From Methylobacterium sp. 77 (lineage in GTDB: Bacteria; Pseudomonadota; Alphaproteobacteria; Rhizobiales; Beijerinckiaceae), in the NCBI RefSeq assembly GCF_000372825.1, contig NZ_KB910516.1:342011-406010 (forward strand): a stretch of DNA of 64,000 nt, written 5' to 3'. The notes under the pieces are model-generated. The model saw only the letters and a program-made list of their open reading frames with translations, was not told the DNA's origin and made no database searches. Below, piece by piece: positions 29,405-38,980 of the stretch; the stretch's first letter is position 1, and every line of letters starts with the position of its first letter. The translations under genes and the position numbers were made by a program.

Positions 29405-30775
29405 CTACTGAGCCGGGTAACGCTCCTTGAGCAGGGCATAGACGAGGCGGGCTGTCTGAACTTCGCCGCCTTCCGGCCGGCCGGGCTTGGTCGACGGGTT
29501 CCAGCCGTACAGGTCGAAATGCACGTGGGAACGCGTGCCCGGAGCGAACCGGCGTAGGAACAGGGCCGCCGTGATCGCACCGGCGAAGGGGCCGCCGGAG
29601 ACGTTGTTGAGATCGGCGACCTTCGAATCGAGCAGGCTTGCATAGGGTTTGTGGAGCGGCAGGCGCCAGACCGGATCGACCGCCTTCGTTCCCGCATCCG
29701 TCACCGCCAAGGCGAGATCGTCGTCTTCGGTGAAGAAGGCCGGCAGGTCCGGGCCCAGAGCGACCCGCGCCGCTCCGGTCAGGGTCGCGAAATCGATGAG
29801 CAGATCGGGCTTGTCCTCATCGGCCAGAGCGAGGGCGTCGGCTAGGATCAAGCGGCCCTCGGCATCGGTGTTGCCGATCTCGACGGTCAGGCCCGCACGG
29901 CTCCTGAACACGTCGCCGGGCCGGAAGGCATTGCCCGCGATGGCGTTCTCGACGGCGGGAATGATGAGACGCAGGCGCAGGTTCAGGCCTGCCCCCAAGA
30001 TCATCGATGCGGCGGCGAGGGCCGCGGCCGAGCCGCCCATATCCTTCTTCATCAGCAGCATGCCGCTCGACGGTTTGATATCGAGGCCGCCGGTATCGAA
30101 CACGACGCCCTTGCCGACGAGGGTGACCTTCGGAGCACCGGCATCCCCCCAGGTGAGGTCGATGAGACGAGGCGCGCGGGGGGAGGCGGCTCCAACCGCG
30201 TGGACGAGTGGGAAATCCCGGGCGAGGGCGGCACCCTGCGTCACCGTGATCGCCGCACCGTGACGATCGGCCAGCGATCGGGCGGCAGCCTCGATCTCAT
30301 CCGGTCCGAGATCGTTGGCGGGCGTGTTGACGAGGTCGCGCCCGAGGGCGACGGCCTCGGCGATCCGTCCGATCTCCGTCGCATCGATGCCCTCGGGGGC
30401 GACGAGGAGAGGCTCCTTGGAAGCGGGCTTGCGGTAGCGCGAAAAACGATAGCTTCCGAGCAGCCACGCCAATGCAGCCGCGGACCGGTCGAGAGAGGGT
30501 CGTGGCTCGAGACGATAGGTTCCGGGCGGCAGCAGCGACGGCAGCTTTCCGGCAAGGAACGGATCGGATCCGTCACCGAGACCGAACAGGACCCGATCGA
30601 TGCGGCCGTCCTCAGCCGGGAGGAGCGCGACGCGCCCGGCTCTCGGAAGAAAGTCGGTGGCTTCGGCGAAGGCCCGGTGCCTCGGGCTAAGCTCCGCCTC
30701 GACGGTGCTCCATTCCTCGCCGCGGATGCAGCAGATCGGTAAGGCGGCGGGAGTTTCGGCGCTGAAATGGGGCAG
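29405..30775 (-). CDS. M17 leucyl aminopeptidase family protein, start codon unclear
   Basis: Metallo-aminopeptidase that removes N-terminal residues from peptides. The catalytic C-terminal domain is complete: VGKGVVFDTGGLDIKPS and NTDAEGRLILADAL hold the two-metal ligands, LIDFATLTGAARVALG follows. In-frame codons upstream of 30472 encode what looks like the M17 N-terminal domain (VLFGLGDGSDPFLAGKLPS, then YRLEPRPS), open back to a stop at 30839. That stretch has no ATG, GTG or TTG; the first TTG, at 30472, would remove the whole N-terminal domain. A CTG at 30775 would give about 456 residues, the usual length, and is proposed only on that ground. A sequencing error or a damaged start is also possible. 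Confidence 0.8.
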   Translation of the reverse strand: MPHFSAETPAALPICCIRGEEWSTVEAELSPRHRAFAEATDFLPRAGRVALLPAEDGRIDRVLFGLGDGSDPFLAGKLPSLLPPGTYRLEPRPSLDRSAAALAWLLGSYRFSRYRKPASKEPLLVAPEGIDATEIGRIAEAVALGRDLVNTPANDLGPDEIEAAARSLADRHGAAITVTQGAALARDFPLVHAVGAASPRAPRLIDLTWGDAGAPKVTLVGKGVVFDTGGLDIKPSSGMLLMKKDMGGSAAALAAASMILGAGLNLRLRLIIPAVENAIAGNAFRPGDVFRSRAGLTVEIGNTDAEGRLILADALALADEDKPDLLIDFATLTGAARVALGPDLPAFFTEDDDLALAVTDAGTKAVDPVWRLPLHKPYASLLDSKVADLNNVSGGPFAGAITAALFLRRFAPGTRSHVHFDLYGWNPSTKPGRPEGGEVQTARLVYALLKERYPAQ

Positions 30776-30828
30776 GGTCGGGACTCGTGGGCGTCGGTGT
30801 GGTGTGGTCGCCGGCCCCGTGGAAGCCC

Positions 30829-30859
30829 TTAACTCGGGTTAACCGGCGATTAGGGTTAA
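30829..30859. promoter_or_regulatory. Cluster of TTAA half-sites (CtrA-like) before tadD
   Basis: Three TTAAC-type motifs stand at 30829, 30839 (in palindrome GGTTAACC) and 30856, in the divergent gap before the TadD-like gene. CtrA of alphaproteobacteria binds TTAA-N7-TTAA. The spacings here (6 and 13) are not canonical, so this is only a candidate operator. Confidence 0.3.
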
Positions 30860-30922
30860 CGCTCTATCACTGCGCGACCGGTGGCGTGAAGCGCCGACCG
30901 GAAGGCTCGTGCGGAGCACGTC

Positions 30923-31792
30923 ATGGCGTCGTTGCGTTCAGACCAGGTACCTCCCTTTTCTCCCGAGCGAGTCCGCGCAGGAAGGTCGCGCACCGCGCGC
31001 CTGGCCGGCGTGGCGCTGATCGGTCTCCTGGCGAGCGCCTGCCAATCGCGGTCACCGGAAACCACCGGTTCGATCGGTGGGTTCTCGCTCAAGAATTTCG
31101 GGCGCACGCAGGCACGCGATGTGGTGACGCAGCGCGACGTCGATAATCTCGGCCAGAAGTACAATGCCGACCAGAACGATGTCGGCCTGGCTCTGCGCTA
31201 CGCCCAAGCGCTCAAGGCCACGAACCAGCGGCCACAGGCCGTCGCCGTGCTTCAACAGACCGCCCTGCGCAACGCCAAGAACCCGGCGGTGCTGGCGGCC
31301 TATGGCAAGGCATTGGCGGAGGTCGGCCGTTTCACGGAAGCCGCCGAAGTGCTCCAGAACGCGCATACCCCGGCCCGACCGGATTGGCGCGTGCTGTCGG
31401 CGCAGGGCGCCGTCGCGGACCAGATGGGCGACCACGCCCGGGCGCAGGGCTTCTACGAGGCCGCGCTGAAGATCCAGCCGAACGATCCGACGGTGCTCTC
31501 GAATCTCGGTCTTTCCTACGCCCTGGCGCGACAGCTCGATCAGGCCGAGGCCGTGATGCGCAACGCCGTGGCGCAGCCGCGCGCCGATGCGAGGGTGCGC
31601 CAGAATCTCGCCCTGGTCCTCGGATTGCGGGGCAAGGCCGCGGAGGCAGAGGAGATGACCCGCAACGACCTGACGCCCGAGGAGGCGGCTGCCAACGCCG
31701 CCTCGCTCCGCGCCTTGACCGCCCAGGTCAGGCAGCCGCTATCGCCGAAAGCCTCGAGACGTTCGCTCCCCGTGGAGATGCCGCGCGGTTAG
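30923..31792 (+). CDS. tadD: TadD-like TPR lipoprotein
   Basis: A 289-residue lipoprotein. After an unusually long Arg-rich N-terminus, hydrophobic stretch LAGVALIGLLASAC gives a lipobox with Cys at about residue 40. Tetratricopeptide units occupy about residues 85-240 (ALRYAQALKATNQRPQAVAVL, AAYGKALAEVGRFTEAAEVL, YEAALKIQPNDPTVLSNLGLSYALARQL). TadD is the outer-membrane TPR pilotin-like protein of Tad pilus machines. It sits next to the tad genes but on the opposite strand, converging on tadC across a very long hairpin. Confidence 0.8.
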   Translation: MASLRSDQVPPFSPERVRAGRSRTARLAGVALIGLLASACQSRSPETTGSIGGFSLKNFGRTQARDVVTQRDVDNLGQKYNADQNDVGLALRYAQALKATNQRPQAVAVLQQTALRNAKNPAVLAAYGKALAEVGRFTEAAEVLQNAHTPARPDWRVLSAQGAVADQMGDHARAQGFYEAALKIQPNDPTVLSNLGLSYALARQLDQAEAVMRNAVAQPRADARVRQNLALVLGLRGKAAEAEEMTRNDLTPEEAAANAASLRALTAQVRQPLSPKASRRSLPVEMPRG

Positions 31793-31820
31793 GCGCTGGA
31801 CCGTCCGAGGGTCGATCGCT

Positions 31821-31884
31821 CCCCATCCCGAACGACGAAGGCCCCGGACAGTGATGTCCGGGGCCTTCGTCGTTCGGGATGGGG
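31821..31884. terminator. Bidirectional terminator: 30-bp perfect inverted repeat
   Basis: CCCCATCCCGAACGACGAAG and ten more bases form a perfect 30-bp stem with the complementary arm, closed by the tetraloop GTGA (GNRA type). It stands between the converging tadD-like and tadC genes. The arm ends are GC-rich and have no T tract, but the stem is exceptionally long. Confidence 0.75.
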
Positions 31885-31901
31885 GTGGTGTGGTGTCGAC
31901 G

Positions 31902-32864
31902 TCAGCGGAAGACCTGGATCATCGCCGGCGTCAGGATGACGACGAACAGCACCGGCAGGAAGAACAGGATCATCGGCACGGTCAGCTTCGGCGGCAGAGC
32001 GGCCGCCTTCTTCTCGGCCTCGTTCATGCGTTGGTCGCGGCTCTCCTGCGACAGGACGCGAAGGGCCTGGCCCACGGGCGTTCCGTAGCGCTCGGCCTGG
32101 ATCAGCGCGGTGGCGACCGCCTTGACCTGATCGAGGCCGACACGATTGCCGAGATTCTCGAACGCCATGCGGCGGTCGGGCAGGTACGACAATTCGGCTG
32201 CCGTGACGGCCAGTTCCTCGGCCAGCGCAATCGACTGGGTGACGGCTTCGGCGCTCACGCGGCGGATGGAATGTTCCACCGACATGCCGGACTCGACGCA
32301 GATCAGCGCGAGGTCGAGAGCATCGGGCCATGCCCGCCGGATCTCTGCCTGTCGCTTCTTCGTGGCGTTGAGCAGGTAGAGTTCCGGTGCCTTGATCCCG
32401 AGCAGGATGGCCGCGATGACCATCATCAGGCGCACGGTAACGGAGTAATCCACCACCTTCAGGATGAAGATATAGAAGATCGCCGCGATCCCGATCGCGA
32501 TCGGGGTGACCATCCGAAAGAACAGGAACCCGGTTTCCGCACCTGGGGAACGATATCCCGCCATGACCAGCTGTCGCCGGGCGGTATCGGTGCCGAGCCA
32601 GCGGCTCAGGTTGAACTGGTCGACGACCCGCTTCATGTACGCCTTCGGCGCCACGCGCAGGGTCGTCTTGTTGTTGAGCCGCTCGCGTTCGCGGCGGCGT
32701 AACTCTTCGCGCTCGTCGCCGATCAGCTTCATGCGCTTGTCGAGCTTGTCGGGCTCCAGGATCGGCTGGAGCAGAGCGAAGGCTGTCGCCGCGGCGGCGA
32801 CGCCCGCGAGGAGCATGCCGACGAAACGCGGATCGATGAGCTTTTCGCCGATGGCGGACAACAT
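31902..32864 (-). CDS. tadC: TadC, Tad pilus inner-membrane platform protein
   Basis: A 320-residue type II secretion F-domain protein. The N-terminal membrane segment (FVGMLLAGVAAAATAFALL) is followed by a basic cytoplasmic part, a pair of hydrophobic segments (about 115-160), the F domain (PDALDLALICVESGMSVEHSIRRVS and ERYGTPVGQALRVLSQESRDQRMNEAEKKAAALPPKLTVPM) and a last membrane segment. With TadB it forms the platform on which the TadA ATPase acts. Last gene of the flp-cpaA-...-tadC run; it starts 6 bp after tadB. Confidence 0.92.
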   Translation of the reverse strand: MLSAIGEKLIDPRFVGMLLAGVAAAATAFALLQPILEPDKLDKRMKLIGDEREELRRRERERLNNKTTLRVAPKAYMKRVVDQFNLSRWLGTDTARRQLVMAGYRSPGAETGFLFFRMVTPIAIGIAAIFYIFILKVVDYSVTVRLMMVIAAILLGIKAPELYLLNATKKRQAEIRRAWPDALDLALICVESGMSVEHSIRRVSAEAVTQSIALAEELAVTAAELSYLPDRRMAFENLGNRVGLDQVKAVATALIQAERYGTPVGQALRVLSQESRDQRMNEAEKKAAALPPKLTVPMILFFLPVLFVVILTPAMIQVFR

Positions 32865-32870
32865 GGGCGG

Positions 32871-33839
32871 TCAGACCTCGAAGCTGATCATCTTCTTCAT
32901 CGTGAAGACCCCGATCGACATCCAGATCGCCGATCCGACGAGGGCCATCTTGCCGGTATCGGTCGTCCACAGGAGCGAGATGTAATCCGGGCTGGAAATG
33001 TAGGTCAGGGTCGCCACGATGAAGGGCAGGGCCGCGATGATGCCGCCCGACGCCTTGGCTTCCATGCTCATGGCCTCGATCTTTCCCGCCATCTTCTTGC
33101 GCTCGCGCAGGACGCGGGAGAGGTTGCTGAGGGCCTCCGAGAGGTTGCCGCCGGACTTGCCCTGGATGCCGATGACGATGGCGAAGAAGTTGACGTCGGA
33201 GACGGGCACCCGATCGTACATGCGCACCATGGCGTCGCCGAGCGTCAATCCGAGGGTCTGGGACTCCACCACCTGGCGGAACTCGCCGCGGATCGGCTCT
33301 TCGGCTTCCCGCGAGATGATGCGGAAACAGTCGCCGACCGGGATGCCGGCGCGGACGCCGCGGGTGATGATGTCGATGGCGGTGGGAAGCTCGGTGATGA
33401 AGGCATTGATGCGCCGCTTGCGCAGGAAGCTCAGCACATACAGGGGCAGGCCGAACCCACCGGCGAAGATGGCCGCCAGGGTCGCAATCTTGTTCGAGGT
33501 GATGACGAAGATCGCCAGGCCGACGACCACGGCCATGATCGCGGAAACGACGTAGTATTTCTGCTTCGTCCAGGTCAGGCCGGCACGAGCGATCTTCAGT
33601 TCGAGCGTGACCTTCGTCCCGCCGCGCTTGGCGTCGATTTCCTTCAGGCTCTTGGCCACCTGCTCGCGCCGATTGACCGTGGCGGCGCGGCTGCCGGGAG
33701 AGGTCACCATGCTGACCGATTGACGCCGCTTCGCCGCGCGTTTCTCGCCCGACATCAGCGGCGTCAGCACGACGTAGGCGATCGCCCCGGCGGCGACCGC
33801 CGCGAGCCCGACGGCGAGAGGCATCTGTGCCGCACTCAT
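32871..33839 (-). CDS. tadB: TadB, Tad pilus inner-membrane platform protein
   Basis: A 322-residue paralogue of TadC. It begins with a hydrophobic segment (MPLAVGLAAVAAGAIAYVVLTPL) and a basic linker. Further membrane segments lie at about 97-135 (two) and at the C-terminus. The F domain contains LPTAIDIITRGVRAGIPVGDCFRIIS and VIGIQGKSGGNLSEALSNLSRVLRERKKMAGK, typical of TadB. The start overlaps the cpaF stop by 4 bp. Confidence 0.92.
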   Translation of the reverse strand: MSAAQMPLAVGLAAVAAGAIAYVVLTPLMSGEKRAAKRRQSVSMVTSPGSRAATVNRREQVAKSLKEIDAKRGGTKVTLELKIARAGLTWTKQKYYVVSAIMAVVVGLAIFVITSNKIATLAAIFAGGFGLPLYVLSFLRKRRINAFITELPTAIDIITRGVRAGIPVGDCFRIISREAEEPIRGEFRQVVESQTLGLTLGDAMVRMYDRVPVSDVNFFAIVIGIQGKSGGNLSEALSNLSRVLRERKKMAGKIEAMSMEAKASGGIIAALPFIVATLTYISSPDYISLLWTTDTGKMALVGSAIWMSIGVFTMKKMISFEV

Positions 33840-35278
33840 GCGGGGCCGGCGCCGTCGGAGGCGGCGTCGAGGGCGGCCGCCAGGGCCTTCTCCTCGCCGT
33901 AATAGCGCGCGCGCTCCCAGAACCGGGGACGGCCGATGCCGGTGGAACGATGGCGCCCGATGAGCTTCCCGTTCGCATCCTCTCCGAGCACGTCGTAGAC
34001 GAACAGGTCCTGGGTGATGATGACGTCGCCTTCGAGACCCATCACCTCGGTGATGTGGGTGATGCGCCGCGAGCCGTCGCGCAATCGGGTGGCCTGGACG
34101 ATCACGTCGATCGAGCCGACGATCATCTCGCGCAGGGTTCGCGACGGCAGGCTGAACCCGCCCATGGTGATCATCGATTCGATACGGGCCAGAGCCTCGC
34201 GCGGGGAATTGGCGTGCAGCGTGCCCATCGAGCCGTCATGGCCGGTATTCATCGCCTGGAGCAGATCGAACGCCTCCGGGCCACGGACCTCGCCGACGAT
34301 GATCCGTTCGGGCCGCATGCGCAGGCAGTTCTTCACGAGGTCGCGCATGGTGACCTGGCCCGATCCCTCCATGTTCGCAGGCCGGGTTTCGAGTCGCACC
34401 ACATGGGCCTGCTGCAGCTGGAGTTCGGCCGCGTCCTCGCAGGTGATGATGCGCTCGTCCTCGTCGATGTAGCGCGTCAGGCAATTCAGCAGGGTGGTCT
34501 TGCCGGAGCCGGTGCCGCCCGAGATCACGACGTTGCAGCGGACGCGGCCGATGATCTGGAGGATCTTGGCCCCTTCGGGCGAGATCGCGCCGAACGTCAC
34601 GAGCTGGTCGAGGGTCAGCTTGTCCTTCTTGAACTTACGGATGGTGAGCACCGGCCCATCGATGGCCAGGGGCGGTGCGATGATGTTGACGCGGGAGCCG
34701 TCCGGCAGGCGCGCGTCGCAGATTGGGGAGGATTCGTCGACGCGCCGGCCGACCTGGCTGACGATGCGCTGACAGATGTTCATCAGCTGCTGGTTGTCGC
34801 GGAAGCGTACATTGGTCAGCTGGATCTTGCCGCCGACCTCGATGAAGGCCCGGCTGGCCCCGTTGACCATGATGTCGGCGATGTCGTCGCGCGCCAGAAG
34901 CGGCTCGAGCGGTCCGTAACCCAGGACATCGTTGCAGATGTCGTCGAGCAGCTCTTCCTGCTCGGCGATGGAGAGGACGATGTTCTTGAGGCCGATGATC
35001 TCCGAGACGATGTCCCGGATTTCCTCGCGCGCGGATTCCGCGTCGAGGCGCGAGAGCTGCGCCAGGTCGATGGCTTCGATGAGCGCGCCGAAGATCATGC
35101 TCTTCGTGCGGAAATAGTCTTCCGACTTCACAGGCTCCTGGATCGGGACGACCCGCTCCACGCGCTTGGCCTTCGCCTCCCCCGCATTGTCGTCATAGAC
35201 CGGCAGCGAGACCTGCGGCGCGGGCGCATGCGCAACCGTCGCCTGGACCGCGGAGACGGCGCTCCTTCTACCGAACAT
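33836..35278 (-). CDS. cpaF: CpaF/TadA pilus assembly ATPase
   Basis: Hexameric secretion ATPase of 480 residues that powers Flp pilus extension and retraction. Walker A is GGTGSGKT at residues 254-261. The Asp box, Walker B ([36 protein letters not shown]) and the His box are present. The N-terminal region of about 50 residues is disordered and Pro/Ala-rich. Residues 55-250 form the three-helix and N-terminal domains of the family ([17 protein letters not shown]). It lies between cpaE (27 bp) and tadB (overlap). Confidence 0.95.
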   Translation of the reverse strand: MFGRRSAVSAVQATVAHAPAPQVSLPVYDDNAGEAKAKRVERVVPIQEPVKSEDYFRTKSMIFGALIEAIDLAQLSRLDAESAREEIRDIVSEIIGLKNIVLSIAEQEELLDDICNDVLGYGPLEPLLARDDIADIMVNGASRAFIEVGGKIQLTNVRFRDNQQLMNICQRIVSQVGRRVDESSPICDARLPDGSRVNIIAPPLAIDGPVLTIRKFKKDKLTLDQLVTFGAISPEGAKILQIIGRVRCNVVISGGTGSGKTTLLNCLTRYIDEDERIITCEDAAELQLQQAHVVRLETRPANMEGSGQVTMRDLVKNCLRMRPERIIVGEVRGPEAFDLLQAMNTGHDGSMGTLHANSPREALARIESMITMGGFSLPSRTLREMIVGSIDVIVQATRLRDGSRRITHITEVMGLEGDVIITQDLFVYDVLGEDANGKLIGRHRSTGIGRPRFWERARYYGEEKALAAALDAASDGAGPA

Positions 35279-35305
35279 GACAGGGCTCCTCGAGGTGCAA
35301 GACCA

Positions 35306-36550
35306 TCAGGACGCCTTGCGGCGGGACAATCGCGACAGGATAGGCTCGAACAGATTCGCGCGGACGCGGCGGGTCTCGGGACGGCCGATCATGCGGCTTG
35401 CGAGGTCCGAGAAGACCTCGGACGCCTTGGCGCCCGCCTGGACCTCGGCGATCATCTGGCCATTATTCGCCGCGGTTCCGAACAGGACCGGGTCGAACGG
35501 GATCGTCGCCGTCAACGTGGCGTCGAGGGCCTTGCCGAATTCGGAAGCCGAGATCTCCGGCCGCTTCGGCACGCCGACGCCGTTGAGGACGATGCGCGGC
35601 TTGGCGTCGTTCGGCCGGTTCTGATGGAGCAGGGTCAGCAGGTTCTTGAGGTTGCGCAGGGAGGCGAGTTCGGGCTGGGCGACGACGATGATCTCGTCCG
35701 AGGAGATCAGAAGCCGGCGGGTCCAGGCCGACCAGGTATGCGGGACATCGAGGACGATGCACGGCACGGCCGCGCGCAGCAGGTCGACGAGGTTGTCGAA
35801 TGCCGGCTCGGTCAGGTCCGTGGTCCGGTCGAGGGTGGCCGGCGCGGAGAGCAGCGAAAGGTTGTCGCTGCATTTCGAGAGCAGGCGGTCGAGCAGATTG
35901 GAATCGAGGCGCTCGGGCGCGAAGACCGCCTCGGCGATCCCCTGCGGCGGATCCTGGTTGAAGTTGAGGCTCGCCGAGCCGAAGGCGATGTCGAGATCGG
36001 CGATGACCGTCGCCACCGCGTGTTCGCGCGCCACGGTCCAGGCCAGGTTATGGGCGATCGTCGACGCTCCGACGCCGCCCTTGGCACCGACCACCGCGAT
36101 GGTGCGGCCGACCGGCCGGGCGCCGGGCGCCGTGAACAGGTCGGACACGGCCTGGATCAGGACGATCGGATCGACCGGCGCCATGAGGTATTCGCTCACG
36201 CCGCGCTGGATGAACTGACGATAGAGCTGCACGTCGTTGACATGGCCGATGATGACGACCTTCGTCCCCTCGTCGCAGACCTCCGCCAGGGAATCGAGAC
36301 TCTCCAGCGGACGGGACTTCGTGCCGTGGGCCTCGATGATCACGACGTTCGGGGTGGGGGCGTGACGGAAGGCTTCGACAGCGGCGGGGCCGCCACCCAT
36401 CTGGATCTTGATCTGTGCCTTCTGCAGCCGCCTGTCGCTTCCGGCAGCCTCGATCATCGCGGCTGTCTCGCTGGTCTCGCAGAAGGCCTGGATCGTGATA
36501 CGCGGCACCGGAGCGATGATGCGCTCGGATGTCTCGTTGAAGTCCGGCAT
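35306..36550 (-). CDS. cpaE: CpaE/TadZ pilus localisation ATPase
   Basis: A 414-residue MinD/ParA-like protein that places the Tad machine at the pole. The N-terminal half is an atypical receiver-like domain without the usual phosphorylation triad. The C-terminal ATPase has the deviant Walker A VVGAKGGVGASTIAHN (first Lys 157) and DLDIAFGSASLNFNQDP. The frame runs 39 codons further upstream into the cpaD 3' region; the ATG at 36550 gives the family N-terminus (PDFNETSERIIAPVPRITI). Confidence 0.92.
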   Translation of the reverse strand: MPDFNETSERIIAPVPRITIQAFCETSETAAMIEAAGSDRRLQKAQIKIQMGGGPAAVEAFRHAPTPNVVIIEAHGTKSRPLESLDSLAEVCDEGTKVVIIGHVNDVQLYRQFIQRGVSEYLMAPVDPIVLIQAVSDLFTAPGARPVGRTIAVVGAKGGVGASTIAHNLAWTVAREHAVATVIADLDIAFGSASLNFNQDPPQGIAEAVFAPERLDSNLLDRLLSKCSDNLSLLSAPATLDRTTDLTEPAFDNLVDLLRAAVPCIVLDVPHTWSAWTRRLLISSDEIIVVAQPELASLRNLKNLLTLLHQNRPNDAKPRIVLNGVGVPKRPEISASEFGKALDATLTATIPFDPVLFGTAANNGQMIAEVQAGAKASEVFSDLASRMIGRPETRRVRANLFEPILSRLSRRKAS

Positions 36551-36618
36551 GGTGCGGGTTCCGGTCTTGAAGGGAAAGTAAGCGGAAGCTCTGGCGAACG
36601 ACGGAAGGCAAGCGCCGA

Positions 36619-37353
36619 TCAGTTGTCGATGGCAGACTTCACCGACGTCCTCCCATCCTGACGCCATACGGTTGACGGATCCTTGCCCTCACGCAATTTG
36701 TTGATGTCACCGGTGCGCCGGATCGAGTCGATCCGTCCTTCGGGCCGGCCGCGGACGAGGTCGATCGGATCGGCGATCTGGTTCGCGACATTGGACTGCA
36801 TGGCGCAGCCGAGGTTCCAATGGCTCTCGTTCCGTCCGTTGAAGGCGGCATTGCCGACGCCGAGATCCTGGGGCCACTCGCCGCATTGGCCGGCGACCTT
36901 CGCCTCCATGCGCCGGAAGCTGAGGCGGAGGGGCGAGGCGAGGAACGGGTCCGCCACTGCGTAGCCGGTGACGACCATCTGCCGTCCGCCGACGCCGCTT
37001 TCGGCTCCGAGCCTGCGGATCGCGGCACCGGTCCTCTCGACGGCGGAGCCGAGCGATGGCGAGACGCCGCGCGGCATGTCGAGGATGACGGTGCCTCGCC
37101 CATAGCGCCGGAACTCCAGCAGGAAGGCTTCGATATCCGCCGTCTGGCGCGGATCGATATGGCCGGTGCCGGTCACGAACACGTCGAGCGAGCGGGTGTT
37201 GTCGGCGAGCACGATCGGATGACGGGCTCGGTAATCGGTCGGGTACAGCGAACCGGTGGTCTCCGCGCGGTCCGCCCTGCAGGCGCCGAGAGCGGAGGCG
37301 AGGGCGATCGACGCGAGGACCGCGATGGGGGAGCGGAACGGGATGAATGACAT
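36619..37353 (-). CDS. cpaD: CpaD pilus lipoprotein
   Basis: A 244-residue outer-membrane-associated lipoprotein needed for Tad pilus secretin function. The signal peptide has lipobox ALGAC (Cys at about 25). The body contains DPRQTADIEAFLLEFRRYGRG, VVTGYAVADPFLASPLRLSFRRMEAKVAGQCGEWP and the CpaD family signature NESHWNLGCAMQSNVANQIADPIDLVRGR. It lies 96 bp after cpaC, 68 bp before cpaE. Confidence 0.92.
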   Translation of the reverse strand: MSFIPFRSPIAVLASIALASALGACRADRAETTGSLYPTDYRARHPIVLADNTRSLDVFVTGTGHIDPRQTADIEAFLLEFRRYGRGTVILDMPRGVSPSLGSAVERTGAAIRRLGAESGVGGRQMVVTGYAVADPFLASPLRLSFRRMEAKVAGQCGEWPQDLGVGNAAFNGRNESHWNLGCAMQSNVANQIADPIDLVRGRPEGRIDSIRRTGDINKLREGKDPSTVWRQDGRTSVKSAIDN

Positions 37354-37449
37354 GGGGTCGGGTCCTGAGGGTGCCGGGGCCGCTTCGTCCTGGTGGTCGT
37401 GGTCTTGTTGTCTCGTCGTCTCGTCGGTCCCGGGCTCTCGAAGAGCGCG

Positions 37450-38946
37450 TCAGTCCGTGATGAAGCCGACGCGGCCGCGGTAACCGGCACCGAGCGGAGC
37501 GGTCCCGGCCGAGCCGTAGACCCGGTTCAGGCGTCCGAGCAGGATGCCCTGGCCATCCTGGGCATCGATGAACCCGTCATCCGGCCGCGTGACCTGCTTC
37601 GCCTCCATCGGTTTGGCGATGAAGGGCGTCACCATGATCATCAGTTCGGTTTCCTGGCGCTGGTAGTCGCGCGAGCGGAACAGGGCGCCGAGGATGGGCA
37701 GGTTGACGAGGCCGGGCAATCCGCTGATGGCGGCCTTGTTGCGCTGCTGGATCAGGCCGGCGGTCATCATCGTACCGCCCGAGGCGAGCTCGACCGTGGT
37801 CTCCGTCTTCCGCAGGGTGAAGCCGGGAACCGCGACGGCGGAATCGCCCTGGGTGAAGGTGAAGGAGTTGGTCTGGTCGATCTCCGACACTTCCGTCGCG
37901 ACGCGCACGGAGATGCGATTCTCCGCCATCACCACGGGCGTGAAGTTCAGGGTGACGCCGTAGGTCTTGAACGAGATTCCGATGCTGCAGACGCCGCCGG
38001 TGCAGTTCTGCGAGGCGGGAACCGGAAGCTCGCCGCCGGCCGTGAACTTCGCGGATTCGCCCGAGATCGCGGTGAGGGTCGGCTCGGCGAGGATGCGCGA
38101 GACACCGGCCTGCTCGAAGGCACGCAATGTCGCCGAGATGCTGGCCCCGCCGCTTCCGTTGATCGTCGCCTTGAGCTGGTTGCCGTTCGGGAATTGTCCG
38201 CCGTTGAGAGCGAAAGGCGCGACGTTCGCGAGGTTGAGACCGGACCAGTTGCCGCTGAGATTGACGCCGAACTGCTTCAGGACGGTCCGCGCGACTTCGA
38301 CAACGGTGACGCGAAGCATCACCTGATCCTTGCCCCTGATGGTGAGGTTGTTGATGACGGCGCCCTTGCTGACGGGAGCGCCGCCAGCGCCGCCGCCACC
38401 GCCGCCACCGCCGGACTGGCCGACGAAGGCGTTCGCGATGTCCATGGCCTGGGTCGCCTCGGCGGCAGAGCCCACGCTCCCCGACAGGATCAGGGAATCC
38501 CCCGCGGTCCGGATGTCGAAACGGCCGCCCGCGATGCTCTGGAGCAGGATCTGGCGCAAGGTTCCGAGCTTCAGGTCGCGGGCCACCGTCACGTCGAGGG
38601 CGGTGATCTGGCGGCCCTCGGCATCCATGATGAAGATCGATGTGGCGCCGTCCTCCATGCCGATGACGAAGACCTTGCGGGTCGAGCGCACGACGGCGTT
38701 GGCCACCTTCGGATTGGCGACGAAGACCTCCTTGGCATCGCGTGGCAGGTCGATCACCAGGGATCGTCCCGTCGTCAGTTCGATACGGCGCGAGGTGCCG
38801 GACTCGCCGCTGCCGACCTCGACGACCGGGGCGGGGGTGAAGCCCGCTCTCGGTGCGGCGGCGGCCGGAGAAACGGTGAGAGCGGAGGCGGCAAGGGCTG
38901 CGAGCACGGACAGGCTGCCCATGCGAACCCGGTATGTCGTGGTCAT
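37450..38946 (-). CDS. cpaC: CpaC/RcpA secretin of the Tad pilus
   Basis: Outer-membrane secretin ring of the Flp pilus, 498 residues from the ATG at 38946, which has AAGGA seven bases upstream. A signal peptide ends near AAAAP. The N-terminal pilus-formation domain (GRSLVIDLPRDAKEVFVANPKVANAV) and a BON-like domain precede the secretin core (VSRILAEPTLTAISGESAKFTAGGELPVP, VTLNFTPVVM, PGLVNLPILGALFRSRDYQRQETELMIMVTP). A Gly-rich loop of about nine Gly lies near residue 205. It begins 34 bp after cpaB. Confidence 0.94.
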   Translation of the reverse strand: MTTTYRVRMGSLSVLAALAASALTVSPAAAAPRAGFTPAPVVEVGSGESGTSRRIELTTGRSLVIDLPRDAKEVFVANPKVANAVVRSTRKVFVIGMEDGATSIFIMDAEGRQITALDVTVARDLKLGTLRQILLQSIAGGRFDIRTAGDSLILSGSVGSAAEATQAMDIANAFVGQSGGGGGGGGAGGAPVSKGAVINNLTIRGKDQVMLRVTVVEVARTVLKQFGVNLSGNWSGLNLANVAPFALNGGQFPNGNQLKATINGSGGASISATLRAFEQAGVSRILAEPTLTAISGESAKFTAGGELPVPASQNCTGGVCSIGISFKTYGVTLNFTPVVMAENRISVRVATEVSEIDQTNSFTFTQGDSAVAVPGFTLRKTETTVELASGGTMMTAGLIQQRNKAAISGLPGLVNLPILGALFRSRDYQRQETELMIMVTPFIAKPMEAKQVTRPDDGFIDAQDGQGILLGRLNRVYGSAGTAPLGAGYRGRVGFITD

Positions 38947-38980
38947 CGACGAATCCTTCATCATCGCGCGAGCGGGCCTC

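Noticed and set aside
33827..36661. A 944-codon plus-strand frame over cpaF and cpaE
   Set aside because: The minus-strand genes have intact Walker motifs and proper overlaps; the antisense product is Asp/Arg/Gly/His-rich noise.
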